Positions 1-8,133 of a DNA stretch of 10,412 bases are shown piece by piece. The translations under genes were made by a program, and so were the position numbers. Source of the stretch: Larix sibirica (lineage: Eukaryota > Streptophyta > Pinopsida > Pinales > Pinaceae). The stretch's first letter is position 1. Every line of letters begins with the position of its first letter. The stretch covers positions 8,835 through 19,246 of the forward strand of contig NWUY0300053683.1 of assembly GCA_004151065.3 (NCBI GenBank). Reading direction: 5' to 3'. The notes under the pieces are model-generated. The model saw only the letters and a program-made list of their open reading frames with translations, did no database searches and was not told the origin of the DNA.

Positions 1-94
1 ATATTCTTCAAAGTTACAATATTTCAACAACAACTTCTCAGATAATTGACTTCCTGCCCAAATGAAATGTATAATATTGCTACGAATGATCCTA

Positions 95-1375
95 AGTATT
101 TTTTTCGGGGGCTTAATCAGGCCCAACCAATAAGTAGGGATGCTCATCAGCACCTATTGTGCTAGAATGAGTCCTCCCCCCAGTGATAGACACCTGTAAT
201 CCCACACATTTACCCTGCAATCAATCTTCTTCAATAACCAAGCCTAATCCTCCACTTGGTAATTGTTTGGCTTTAAGTAGTACCCAAGGTATTTCAACCC
301 CTGGTCCAAACACTCCATTTTATAAGGCAAAAAGGACCCAATGGCAGTGAGGCGGGTCTCATCCGAACAATGGTGCAAGAAACAAGCTTTCTGCAAGCTA
401 ATGGCCATCCCTGAGGCCTTACAAAAATATCGAATATGTCTTTATAGACCAGCCACTCATTAACAGTCGTTGCACCAAAGATGAGAACATCATCAACGAA
501 AAGGAAGTGTGTTAATGAAAGGGACCTGGAAATCTTAATACCTTTAATCTTGTTTATCCTTTTCGCTTCACCAATTAATCTACTCATTCCTTCAATAGCC
601 AAAATGAAAAGCAATGAAGACAATGGGAATCCTTGACGAATGCCTCTGCTTCCAACAAAATACCCAGTCGGAGAACCATTTATCAACACAACAAATAAAG
701 CCGAGGAAATACACTCTATTATCCAATTTGTCACAGCAACAAGGATACCAATTTGAATGAGGATCAACCTAACATACGTCCAATCAATCCGATCGTAGGC
801 CTTAATAAGGTCCATTTTCAGGATCGAAGCTTAAAGCTTTTAACTTTAATTGAGTGTAATCCTTCCTGTGTTGCACCAACATCATCTAAAATATGACGGT
901 TATAAAGGAATCCAAATTGCTCCATAGAGATAGATTTTGCAAGTACCAGCTTCAATATGTAAGACAATAACTCTGTGATGACTTTATATATCAAATTACA
1001 CAAGGAGATAGGTCGGAAATCATTAAACTCCTCTGGTTTATCTTTCTTGGGAATAAGTGTGATATAGGTGGAGTTAATCTTCCAAGAAAGATATGCCTTT
1101 GCTCTGGATTCCTCGACAACACCAAGTATATCAACCTCGAAAAGCTCAAATAAATGTAAGAAGAAATCCACGGTCTAGCCATCTAGACCGGGACTCTTCT
1201 CCTTCACAAAACCCATCATTATGTCTTTAAATTCCTCCAAAGATATCGGATTTCCAAGCAATTTTCCTTCATCATCAGAGAAAAATTTAGGGAAAATATT
1301 GATAATCTTAAGCTCTTCAACAAGATTCTGTGACTGCTCCTGCTTGTAAATATTAGAGAAATTAAAGATACTGAC
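95..1375 (-). other. ORF2 reverse transcriptase domain and post-RT region
   Basis: Non-LTR reverse transcriptase motifs appear in the correct order. They are EKSPGLDG just before a TGG-to-TAG stop at 1177-1175; ITLIPKKDKPEEFNDFRPIS; ISMEQFGFLYNRHILDD; motif A MDLIKAYDRIDW, with the catalytic Asp at 812-810; motif B GIRQGFPLSSLLF, where the usual PLSP proline is Ser; and motif C LFVDDVLIFG, with FVDD at 500-489. The two catalytic sites therefore survive in sequence, but they are separated from the rest by frameshifts near 830 and at the A5 run 422-426. After that run the frame reads KASGMAISLQKACFLHH and GLKYLGYYLKP, the usual thumb-side blocks. The methionine at 815 is internal, not a start, because SILK is encoded directly before it. 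Confidence 0.94.
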
Positions 1376-1796
1376 CTCATGATAGATTCTGGATCCTTCT
1401 GTAAATTGTCGTCCTCATCCTAGATCTCCAAAATTGAATTGACATTCCTGCGATGCGATGCTAGCATATCAATGAATTTTTTTTTTGTATTTTGATCTCC
1501 TTGAGTAACCCATAATGCCTGTCTTTTCAAGTGCCAGGAATTCTCTTGAAAATTTAAAAGGGATCCTTTTCTCTTCTCCAGGTTGTAAAGCTCCAGCTTC
1601 CTCGTCGAAGAGAACAGATCCTCCGCCACAGAGTTCTCAATAGCTTGAATTTCCGATTCAATAGTGTAGAATTCTTTATTGATCAAATTTTTCTTGGCCT
1701 TGTCCCACTTTATTACTTCACTTCTTAACAAGTTAAGCTTAATAAACAATTTATGGAAGTTTGAAGGGTGATCTATAGTACTTAGTTTTTCCCACT

Positions 1797-2574
1797 ATTC
1801 TTTGATAAAGTCACCAAAGGTACCGTCTTCCAACCAAGAGGTATTAAACTTGAAGGGGTAATGAAAATGTTCACAATCAAAATCCACTTGAAGTGCCATG
1901 GCCTTATGGTCAGATATCCCTGTAGATATGATCCATAAGATATATCTACCAAACTTGTTCTCCAAGTCCTCATTTACCAAGTATCTATCAAGCCTTTTCG
2001 CCACCCAGCCTACCCAATTCTCCCATTAGACCAGCTAGGAACTATCGAGGTCGGGATAATATCAATGAGGCCTGCATTATCAAATAAGTATTTGAAAAAT
2101 TGAGCCAAAGGGTCCACAGTCTTCTTAGAGCCCCAAATTTCCAGATCATACATAGTTAAGTTTAAATAACCACCAATGATAAGGTCATGCTCATTGAGGA
2201 TACCCAAAGCTGCAATTTTATCCCAAAAAGTCACCCTGTTGTTGTATGGACCATAGATATTGATGATACTGAACGGATGTTCAAAACTCTCGAACCTTAC
2301 AGTCATCTTGATACTCGCGGGAGTATTAAAGTAACAAAATTAGCATATAGTGGGTTTCAGGCCACCAAGAGTCCCCTTGAATTCCCCGTGGCATCCACCT
2401 CGCTACAAAACAAATTTGGTCTTAGTTTAAGCAAGAAATCACATCCAGCAACACCCAAGCACATTGTCTCTTGAAGAAAAATGATGTCAGGATAGGTTTT
2501 CTCTAATAGTCTTCTAAACACAGTCCTTTTAGGTTGACCGCCGAGCCTCTTATATTGAAAGACAATATAATCAT
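1797..2574 (-). other. ORF2 APE-type endonuclease domain, catalytic site damaged
   Basis: This is an exonuclease/endonuclease/phosphatase-fold domain of the AP-endonuclease type that nicks target DNA. Visible landmarks in order are the Asn of SFNIRG (codon 2556-2554), the metal-binding Glu of FLQET (2470-2468), GNSRGLLVA ending at a TGG-to-TGA stop, IINIYGPYNN, then GGYLN where the family has GGDxN, PSWSNGR, AKRLDRYLVN, and the Asp-His of ISDHKAM (His 1908-1906). The Asp of GGDxN is replaced by Tyr (codon TAT 2168-2166), which removes a catalytic residue. Frameshifts near 2546, 2310-2335 and 2003 mean three frames must be followed to read the domain. Confidence 0.9.
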
Positions 2575-4398
2575 TGGGAACCATTGTCATGGCCAAAATC
2601 CTCTCTAAGAGGCCAGGAAGGTGACACGGAGCCAATCATATCAGAGATAGAAGAAATCTCAAAGGCTGGAGGGTTCATCCATTTTTGTTCTCAAGTAGAA
2701 ACGTTCCCTTTCTCCGACTTGGGTTTTCCCTTTTTTCCTAATGGTCACATTATGTTGGATGGAGTTAATCGGGATGACCGAATCAGAGGTTCCACCATCA
2801 TTTCCATATACTACTAAAGAATTTACCTGATCCCGAGAAACTCTGGTGTTAACATCCAGAGTCAGAAAAGAAATATCTGCATCATGCCCTTCAAAAACCT
2901 TAATAGACCCAACCTGAAAAGAAGAGGGTGCATCAATAGCACTAAGTGAAACATCACCCGAAGGGTCCAAAGAATCCTTAAGTGGAGAAATGGAGATGTT
3001 AATACCTAGGCCAATAGGCTCAACATCCAGGATCCCTAGCCGAGGAAACCTCCGTGGCAAGCCGAGAGGGAATAACAGGTACAAAATTCAAGGACTTAGG
3101 GTTTGACTCAAGGTCAGAAGGGAAAAGGCTCCTCTATGCAGAGTTGGGAGAGGCTGGAGAAACCCTAGTAGACATAACATCCTGTTGCATAGATTCTAAA
3201 ATGTCATCAGCCGAAAGTGATTTTAGGAGCAGGGGTAAGAAATAGTTAAACTTACCCATGAAAACGTGGATTGAATCTTCGTCCATTGGAAGAGGAAAGG
3301 AGATAGTCTGTGACGGATCCTCTGCATCCTACGAAACCCCACCGATAGAGTTAACCTCCTCCTTCACAGAGTCGCGTGAATGTACTTTCTCACATTCATG
3401 ATGCAAATGTCCCGTAGCATGGCACTTAAAATATCTAAATGGCACACCCTAGTAGTCCAATGGTTGGACAAAAACACCTTCCGACCATCTAACCTCTACC
3501 TTCGCTGGAAGTCCGTCAGTAACATCCACCTCAACGAGAACCCTAGGGCAACGACAATCATTTGACATAAGCGTAGATTCCTCAATTAAGATAAACTTGC
3601 CAAAAGAGTTTACCACTGCCATAAACGTAGGAAGAGGCCAACATAAAAGGGGAAAACCTAGGAGTTTTACCCAAAATGTCGTTTCTTCAATTTCTCCCGC
3701 CATGGATCGAAATTCGTATGCCATCGGCACAAAACTAGAGAACCTGACCCATACACCCAGAAATGAGAAAGGATAGACTGCAGAGAATCCCCTATAAGGA
3801 AGTGGAAGAAGACCCAACCATTAACAAGCATTATGACGCGCAGAATGTAGTGAATAAGGGGTTTCCAAACCCTAATGATCCATTCCATAATCTCTGCCTG
3901 CTGCAACCTAGAATATTCAAATTTTCCAACAAGGGCACCGGAAAACAAGTTCGACACCATATCCATAGTTATGTCTTTCCCCAATACACATAATACCCTC
4001 TCCTTTTTAGCCTTTTCCCACTTAAGGTTCCGATGACTCTTGGTCAAAGCCCCCTACGATTTGTGACTTGGTGCACAAGACCCCTCACGCGAGTTTTTAG
4101 CCCCATAAACAGGTGAAACTAGGAGCGACCCCTCAGATCCCTTGTCTCTAGTAATCAACGAGCAATAGACCACCTCGCAAACAGGATTAACCCTAACACA
4201 GGTGTTGTTTTAGGAGAAAATGATGACGCCTCCCCCCAACCCTCCAACTGTCGATTTGAGCACGTGGTCTCGGACCACGCCATTACCAGAAAAACCTAAA
4301 AAAAGAAAACCCGAACGTACAGATAGTGATTTTGTCCCATCAGCAGTCCGTACACAGGAAAGGGAAAGCACAAAACCGAACCAAGGACGGAAGGACAA
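2571..4398 (-). pseudogene. LINE ORF1: gag-like nucleic-acid-binding protein (DUF4283-type domain plus CCHC knuckle), broken
   Basis: In plant LINEs this protein is thought to coat the element RNA. One frame runs from about 4398 to 3690, with stops at 4212-4210 (TAA) and 4056-4054 (TAG). It includes SNLFSGALVGKFEYS near 3970-3920 and YGSGSLVLCRW, the DUF4283-like part. A frameshift near 3685-3697 leads to TTFWVKLLGFPLLCW, the conserved W-V-[KR]-[LI]-x-G-[FL]-P-L element. The frame then runs through FVQPLDY, a TAG at 3451-3449, and the knuckle FKCHATGHLHHEC (3430-3392). Further TAG codons lie at 3331-3329 and 3136-3134. Another frameshift near 3020-3050 leads to an acidic, serine-rich C-terminal region (about 3045-2690). 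A shift in an A5 run (plus-strand T5 at 2682-2686) restores PAFEISSISDMIGSVSPSW, and the frame ends at TGA 2573-2571. The true start codon is unknown; it is probably upstream of 4212, since the frame stays coding-like to about 4398. Confidence 0.82.
3392..3433 (-). other. CCHC zinc knuckle of LINE ORF1, first cysteine lost
   Basis: The segment reads Y-F-K-C-H-A-T-G-H-L-H-H-E-C, which fits the CX2CX4HX4C zinc knuckle of gag-like proteins except that the first cysteine is tyrosine (codon TAT at 3433-3431). One G-to-A change from TGT explains it. The second Cys (3424-3422), the His (3409-3407) and the last Cys (3394-3392) remain. The flanking GVPFR and upstream FVQPLDY match the usual position of the knuckle just after the DUF4283 domain. 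A knuckle missing one ligand should bind zinc poorly, in line with a dead element. Confidence 0.85.
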
Positions 4399-4557
4399 AG
4401 GTTGGCAGAACTAGAAAAACTACTATAGAGAAAATAAATAAATTCCCACTTTTTTGTCTTGGTTGGTACCAAGCCATTCAAATCAAATGGCGGACTCCAA
4501 ATCTGTAATAGATTTCTAGCTATTCAACCGCCAAAACCATAAAACCTATAGACCATC

Positions 4558-4596
4558 CTGGTTCAAAACCCTAGCTCCTCTGGTTCAAAACCCTAG
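4558..4596 (-). repeat. Two-copy 22-bp repeat with telo-box motif in the LINE leader
   Basis: The 17-base string ctggttcaaaaccctag occurs at 4558-4574 and again at 4580-4596 (plus-strand reading), a period of 22 bp. Each copy contains AAACCCTA (4566-4573 and 4588-4595), the plant telo-box, which is found near many plant promoters. It lies just upstream of the ORF1 coding-like region on the minus strand, where the internal promoter or 5' UTR of a LINE would be. Repeats in this position are common in LINE leaders; a promoter role is inferred. Confidence 0.6.
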
Positions 4597-4619
4597 TTAT
4601 TCAAGTCGCTCTTTTTTCT

Positions 4620-5800
4620 TACTACTAGTCAACTATAATATTATATCTATACCCAAGAGGCTATTGATTCACTTATTCCTTCCGGTCATATAGCATATAA
4701 AACATACTAGATAGTATATATATCATACATTGTACTAAAGTCTATATAAGAAGTGTACATAGTCATAATTTGATGTGTTCATAATTTTTTTTTTGGTGTT
4801 TTCTTAAGCATGTGGTTTTAGCATTTGTATATGTTTCAACAAGTTTACATTATGCCAAGTTCCATTGGGAAGCATAATGAAGTAGTGGGGACTTGAATGT
4901 GCGTTGTTTTCTATGTCTTTTTTAATCATATAATGGGTGTTACTTTCAATTTATGCACTATTCTCTTTGATTTATCTGTTTTTATAAGGTTATGTATGTG
5001 CAAACAGTCTATATAATTCATGTACCGTTTTCAAGCTTCAAGAGGATTTTGGTTGAGGCAATGTCAAAGTGTGCGACGTGACATTAAAGATCAGACATGC
5101 GATTGGTCATTTGAACCTCCACGCAGTCTGTCAAATTATGCCCATAATTTAATTTGGCGACTACCAAACATATAATTTTAATTTGTGATAAATGATATAT
5201 TTATAGAAATGTTATCTTAAGATATATGATTTTATTGTTGTTGTAGCGTCAATAATGAGACTATTGAATATTTATCTTGGGAGATGTTATTTATGTCGAA
5301 ATAGCTTTTGAGATTAGAATAAAAGTATTTTTGATTAATTAAAAAGAATTAACCACTCAACGCCCAAATATATTTAACAAAAATATTAAAATTAAAAATT
5401 ATATTAACAAATAAAAATAAATCGTAATTTTTTTATTAAAAACAAATCATTAAAATAAAACATATTGAAAATAATCACATTAATTGTGAAGATAGTCACA
5501 TCACGCCCCACAAGAAAAAGAAAATTAGTTTTTAACTTTAGATGATCTCCCTTAAGAAAATATGATTTCCATGCTTGAAATCATATTTTAAGGAATAATA
5601 TTTATTTGTTTTTGGAGTGTATTATGTATTTTGAAAATAAAATAATGTTTTAGTTGATAATCATGATAGTTATTAATGTTCTTTGAGACAAATTTTGATC
5701 TATTAAATCTTAAAATTGAAAGGAGTTATCTGTTTTTTTTTAGAATTTTATTTTTATGTTTAAAAAGCTTTAAGAGAAGAATTCATAATCATAGTTATGA
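4620..5800. other. AT-rich spacer without recognisable genes
   Basis: I see no long open frame, RNA gene or conserved motif here. The stretch 5330-5470 is especially A/T-rich, with runs of A and TTAAT-like words. TATA-like words occur at 4691-4700 and 4742-4749 on the plus strand, but no coding region follows them. The only clear structure is the hairpin at 5550-5593. Confidence 0.6.
5550..5593. repeat. Perfect 13-bp inverted repeat (hairpin) in AT-rich spacer
   Basis: Arms aaaatatgatttc (5557-5569) and gaaatcatatttt (5577-5589) are exact reverse complements with a 7-base loop. Outer bases cctt (5550-5553) and aagg (5590-5593) extend the stem after a 3-base bulge. The arms are not simple repeats. 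It may be a short foldback or MITE remnant; there is no flanking U-tract or gene to suggest a terminator. Its function is unknown. Confidence 0.65.
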
Positions 5801-5804
5801 TAAG

Positions 5805-6119
5805 TTAAGAGGTTATGGAGGTTAGTATTGTAGCAAATGTTTTGAATTGCACTCTAATGTGGGTGTACCGAGGACATTCTATGAGAAAGTGATTTTCGTC
5901 TTCAACCCTCTTTGTGTCACAAAGATGAAAAATTCTTTCATCCCACGACGTTTTAATTGTCCAGCGCACTATTTCACTATATAGCTCATGAGAGTTTGTT
6001 CTTATTTTAGCAATGTTGATTTTCTTCTTTAATCTAGTTAAAATAGAGAGATACTTTTGATTGTCTATATTAGAGTTGATCACCTCCGTGTAGTATCTTA
6101 ATTTTTTCTTATCCTTTAG
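5805..6119 (-). pseudogene. Relic of the cysteine/histidine-rich C-terminal tail of a second LINE-type polyprotein
   Basis: A 105-codon stop-free stretch lies between TAA 6122-6120 and the stop at 5807-5805. It contains KLRYYTEVINSN, KKKINIAKIRTNSHEL, then WDERIFHLCDTKRVEDENHF and LIECPRYTHIR. The pattern R-x-C-x-L-C...VEDExHFLxxCPxYxxIR is a familiar tail downstream of the RT in many non-LTR elements, where it forms a putative zinc-binding CCHC. Here the first Cys is Phe (TTT 5930-5928). Cys (5921-5919), His (5891-5889) and Cys (5876-5874) remain. No RT motifs are seen upstream, so it is a short fragment. The large LINE at 1-4605 runs on the same strand, but its own C-terminus lies off the left edge, so this belongs to another insertion. 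Confidence 0.7.
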
Positions 6120-7017
6120 TTATTTATTGCATACTCACAATAAGGTTCTTTTTGACATGGTGATGCCTCACTCATTAAAAACATAAAGAATTTATCAATT
6201 TTCAAATATTTTTTAACATTAAAAATGGAACTGTAATTTGAAAGTTTTCAAAGTGCATATCTTAAACCTTCAACTTATTTGCAAATCATGATAGATTTAA
6301 CTTATATCATGTAATTTGTTTTAAATTACAAGAATACTACCCAAGCAAGAAGCATGATTTTCATTTGCAAGTAAAAGTTCTTTGACTTAGCATTAGTTCA
6401 TTTTCACGTGAGAGTTTCTTTATAAAGTTTTACAATGTTTATAGAATACAATTTATTAAATTAGAAATAAATTTCAGAATTTTTAAAATTTACCCATTCC
6501 ATTTTTTTTATTGGTGAAAGAGGAGGATATGAGTGGGACATAAATACCTAGAGTGTGACTAAATTTTTAAATGATGAAAAATAAAATTAAAAACATTTAA
6601 TATGGAAATTTCTAAAAGTGCCATGTGGCAACTTTCTCATGTCATTGTTGAATTTTGTGTACTAAAAGGAAAAAACAAAAATTGTTGTCACTTCTCATGT
6701 GATGTTTTGATTTTGATGTGACCAATTTTATACATTTTTATTTTAATGTTTGTATGAGGAAAAATACTTATTAATGTGACAAGTTCTATAAATTTTAAAT
6801 ATGTTCTTATGATTTCTCCTTACTTTCTCAATTTCCATATTTAACTCAAGAACTTATTTACTTTCTCAATTTTTATTTTTGGCGTGGACTAACCACTTTG
6901 TGGCATATTCACTTATTCATATACAAACTTATTCATATAGAAAATGTGTGCATGTTATATTTGAATATATTTGAGGGCATAAGCCCATAATGTGCACACA
7001 TTTTGATTGGAACGTAG
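6120..7017. other. AT-rich spacer, nothing recognisable
   Basis: No supported gene is present. A 15-base word ttactttctcaattt occurs at 6820-6834 and 6858-6872, and cttattca-type words recur around 6900-6940. These look like local low-complexity similarity. A short spell of mixed composition at 6620-6730 has no open frame worth reporting. Confidence 0.55.
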
Positions 7018-7236
7018 GTGATGATGTTGCTTAAGAGTGAATTCTTTTTCATTCACAAAAATGAGCACAAATTTCTTCTTGATGGCATGCCAATATGTCA
7101 ATGTGGTAGTTTAATCGAAAGTTTATTCATTCTATCATTGGCACCCAATAGAAAGATGTATGTGGAAACAAATAGAATTTACAAATTATATTTGAAGAAG
7201 AGAGTTATGGATTCCCTTGTTAAAGAAGAATACTAG
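7018..7236 (+). pseudogene. Unrecognised 72-codon frame, possible gene remnant
   Basis: I do not recognise this product. The frame starts with three ATG codons directly after a TAG. It encodes HKNEHKFLLDGMPICQCGSL, a hydrophobic stretch (IESLFILSLA), then NRKMYVE and a lysine-rich end. After the TAG at 7234-7236 the same frame continues with IQVKEGLQLEKLEKQY, a stop, and AYQLNDDG before running into the AAT microsatellite, so it may be a longer reading frame broken by stops. The C-x-C-G followed by N-R-K-M-Y is loosely like plant GRF-type zinc fingers (CxCG...NPGRxFYxC), but the later ligands are absent. This is a weak resemblance and the frame could be chance. Confidence 0.2.
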
Positions 7237-7315
7237 ATTCAAGTGAAAGAAGGATTGCAACTAGAGAAATTAGAAAAACAATATTAAGCCTATCAATTAA
7301 ATGATGATGGGATTC

Positions 7316-7335
7316 ATAATAATAATAATAATAAT
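7316..7335. repeat. (AAT)n microsatellite, about 6-7 units
   Basis: A run of ATA/AAT trinucleotides covers 20 bases. A complementary (TTA)n run lies at 7467-7480, about 130 bp away, so the two could pair in single-stranded DNA or RNA. Such arrays commonly vary in length between individuals. Confidence 0.9.
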
Positions 7336-7392
7336 GTATACTCCAACTTTTCANTGTAGACTTTAGCAATTACATTGCTGCGTAGAGAGAGG

Positions 7393-7415
7393 TCTCTTGT
7401 CTTACAAACAAGAGA
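7393..7415. repeat. Perfect 8-bp inverted repeat with 7-base loop
   Basis: tctcttgt (7393-7400) and acaagaga (7408-7415) are exact reverse complements flanking cttacaa. It lies between the AAT and TTA runs, in a stretch (about 7340-7450) of more balanced composition than its surroundings. An undetermined base (N) is at 7354. No RNA family is recognised; this could be a foldback in an old repeat. Confidence 0.5.
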
Positions 7416-7449
7416 ATCTCATACACCAAAATTAGTATCCTTGGTTGTG

Positions 7450-7745
7450 ACCTTAAAAATAGATTATTTATTATTATTATAAAGGATTTTCTTTTGCACC
7501 TTTTGTATATACTGCTAAAGTGATGCCTTGTCTTTCTCACTCAAGCAAAACCTTTCTTATATCTATAAAGTATTTTCCTCTCCAACGATATCATGAACAT
7601 GGGCTGGTTATTTTGTAATAATGTTTTTGAATTTTATTGAATGATTTAAATGAAAGGTGAACTTTACAATTATTTATGAAGTTTATTAAAATATATAATG
7701 GTGTGTTAGTTTCATTTTGTATTGATGTTCACATACAGTTTTTTG
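7450..7745. other. AT-rich spacer, no gene seen
   Basis: Apart from the (TTA)n run at 7467-7480, I see no open frame, repeat or motif in this stretch that I can support. Confidence 0.5.
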
Positions 7746-7828
7746 GTATGTTAATGGAATACCAATTTTTTATATCCTAAACTTGTTCGTATGTTAATGG
7801 AATACAATTTTTTTATATCCTAAACTTG
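7746..7828. repeat. Two-copy direct repeat, 40-bp unit
   Basis: Copy 1 is at 7746-7785 and copy 2 at 7789-7828, both starting gtatgttaatggaatac and ending tatatcctaaacttg. They are separated by ttc (period 43 bp). They differ only by a lost C and one extra T in the central T run. The high identity points to a fairly recent local duplication. Confidence 0.93.
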
Positions 7829-7855
7829 ATGATGCCCTAGCATATGGATTTTCAT

Positions 7856-7905
7856 GATGTACTTGGGTCGGTAGCTATGAGATGTACTTGGGTTGGTAGC
7901 TATGA
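7856..7905. repeat. Adjacent two-copy tandem repeat, 25-bp unit
   Basis: gatgtacttgggt(c/t)ggtagctatga occurs at 7856-7880 and 7881-7905, head to tail, with one C/T difference. The unit overlaps the left part of the larger 86-bp-period repeat that follows, so at least two duplication events are layered here. Confidence 0.93.
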
Positions 7906-8031
7906 GATGTGTGGCTTTTCATTTTGGTATAATGTGTTTGGCGTGTATGATTAAATGCATTTTCATGACATATTTGGGTTGGTAGCTATGAGATGTGTGG
8001 CTTTTCATTTTGGTATAATGTGTTTGGCGTG
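7888..8031. repeat. Direct repeat, 58-bp identical block with 86-bp period
   Basis: The block starting ttgggttggtagctatgag and ending tgtgtttggcgtg is present at 7888-7945 and 7974-8031 with no difference that I can see. Similarity extends left into ttttcatga(tg/c)-type sequence (7850 and 7961) and right into a short tatgatt/gatgatt stretch. Complete identity in otherwise decayed DNA suggests a recent duplication or gene-conversion-like homogenisation. Confidence 0.93.
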
Positions 8032-8133
8032 GATGATTTATGATGGAGCACCCTTATTCCAGAGCTCTTAGTTCACACTATCACATGCTTGGCCATCATA
8101 TTTGTGGTGTTTTGCATAGCATGGGCTGGCTTG

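Larger units (their letters stand above)
1..2574 (-). pseudogene. LINE ORF2: endonuclease plus reverse transcriptase polyprotein, broken and cut by the window edge
   Basis: ORF2 encodes the enzymes that nick the target DNA and copy the element RNA. I place the start at ATG 2574-2572 (MIILSFNIRG), because this frame gives the SFNIRG motif typical of the endonuclease N-terminus and overlaps the ORF1 stop. In-frame stops are TGA 2359-2357 and TAG at 2012-2010, 1797-1795, 1422-1420, 1177-1175, 246-244 and 156-154. Frameshifts fall near 2546, 2310-2335, 2003, 1375, 830 and 422-426; several lie in or beside short homopolymers. Between endonuclease and RT (about 1790-1400) is a charged helical linker (QAIENSVAEDLF region). 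After the RT, IDCRVNVWDYRCLSLGG and VLMSIPTYWLGLIKPPKK (about 220-95) match the conserved post-RT region of plant LINEs, and the frame continues to position 1. Confidence 0.92.
1..4605 (-). mobile_element. Decayed plant L1-like LINE retrotransposon, 3' end beyond window
   Basis: A non-LTR retrotransposon lies on the minus strand in the order 5' leader (about 4400-4600), ORF1 (gag-like, about 4398-2571) and ORF2 (endonuclease then reverse transcriptase, 2574 to the left edge). This is the usual layout of plant L1-type LINEs, which move by target-primed reverse transcription. ORF2 still reads as coding at position 1, so its C-terminal part, the 3' UTR and the poly(A) tail lie outside. The 5' boundary is not sharp: coding-like sequence fades near 4400, and the paired AGGGTTTTGAACC-type repeats at 4558-4596 look like leader. 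No target-site duplication can be seen because the other end is missing. Twelve in-frame stops and about nine frameshifts make it an old, dead copy. Confidence 0.93.

Noticed and set aside
1171-1190. Perfect 8-bp inverted repeat cggtctag/ctagaccg in the LINE
   Set aside because: It lies in the RT coding region (SPGLDG plus stop), and one arm is completed by the apparent TGG-to-TAG mutation, so it is most likely coincidence.
2187-2817. Plus-strand open frames of 95 and 77 codons
   Set aside because: They are antisense to the LINE endonuclease and ORF1 C-terminus, whose minus-strand motifs are clear.
3054-3993. Plus-strand open frames of 61-76 codons
   Set aside because: They are antisense to the LINE ORF1 and carry no recognisable motif.
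4263-4279. Stem cgtggtc/gaccacg and a CACGTG G-box
   Set aside because: They fall inside the coding-like ORF1 frame (VVRDHV), where codon choice can produce them; there is no sign of a promoter role.
4691-4750. TATA-like words (catataaa, tctatataag)
   Set aside because: They lie in AT-rich DNA with no coding region or transcript evidence downstream.
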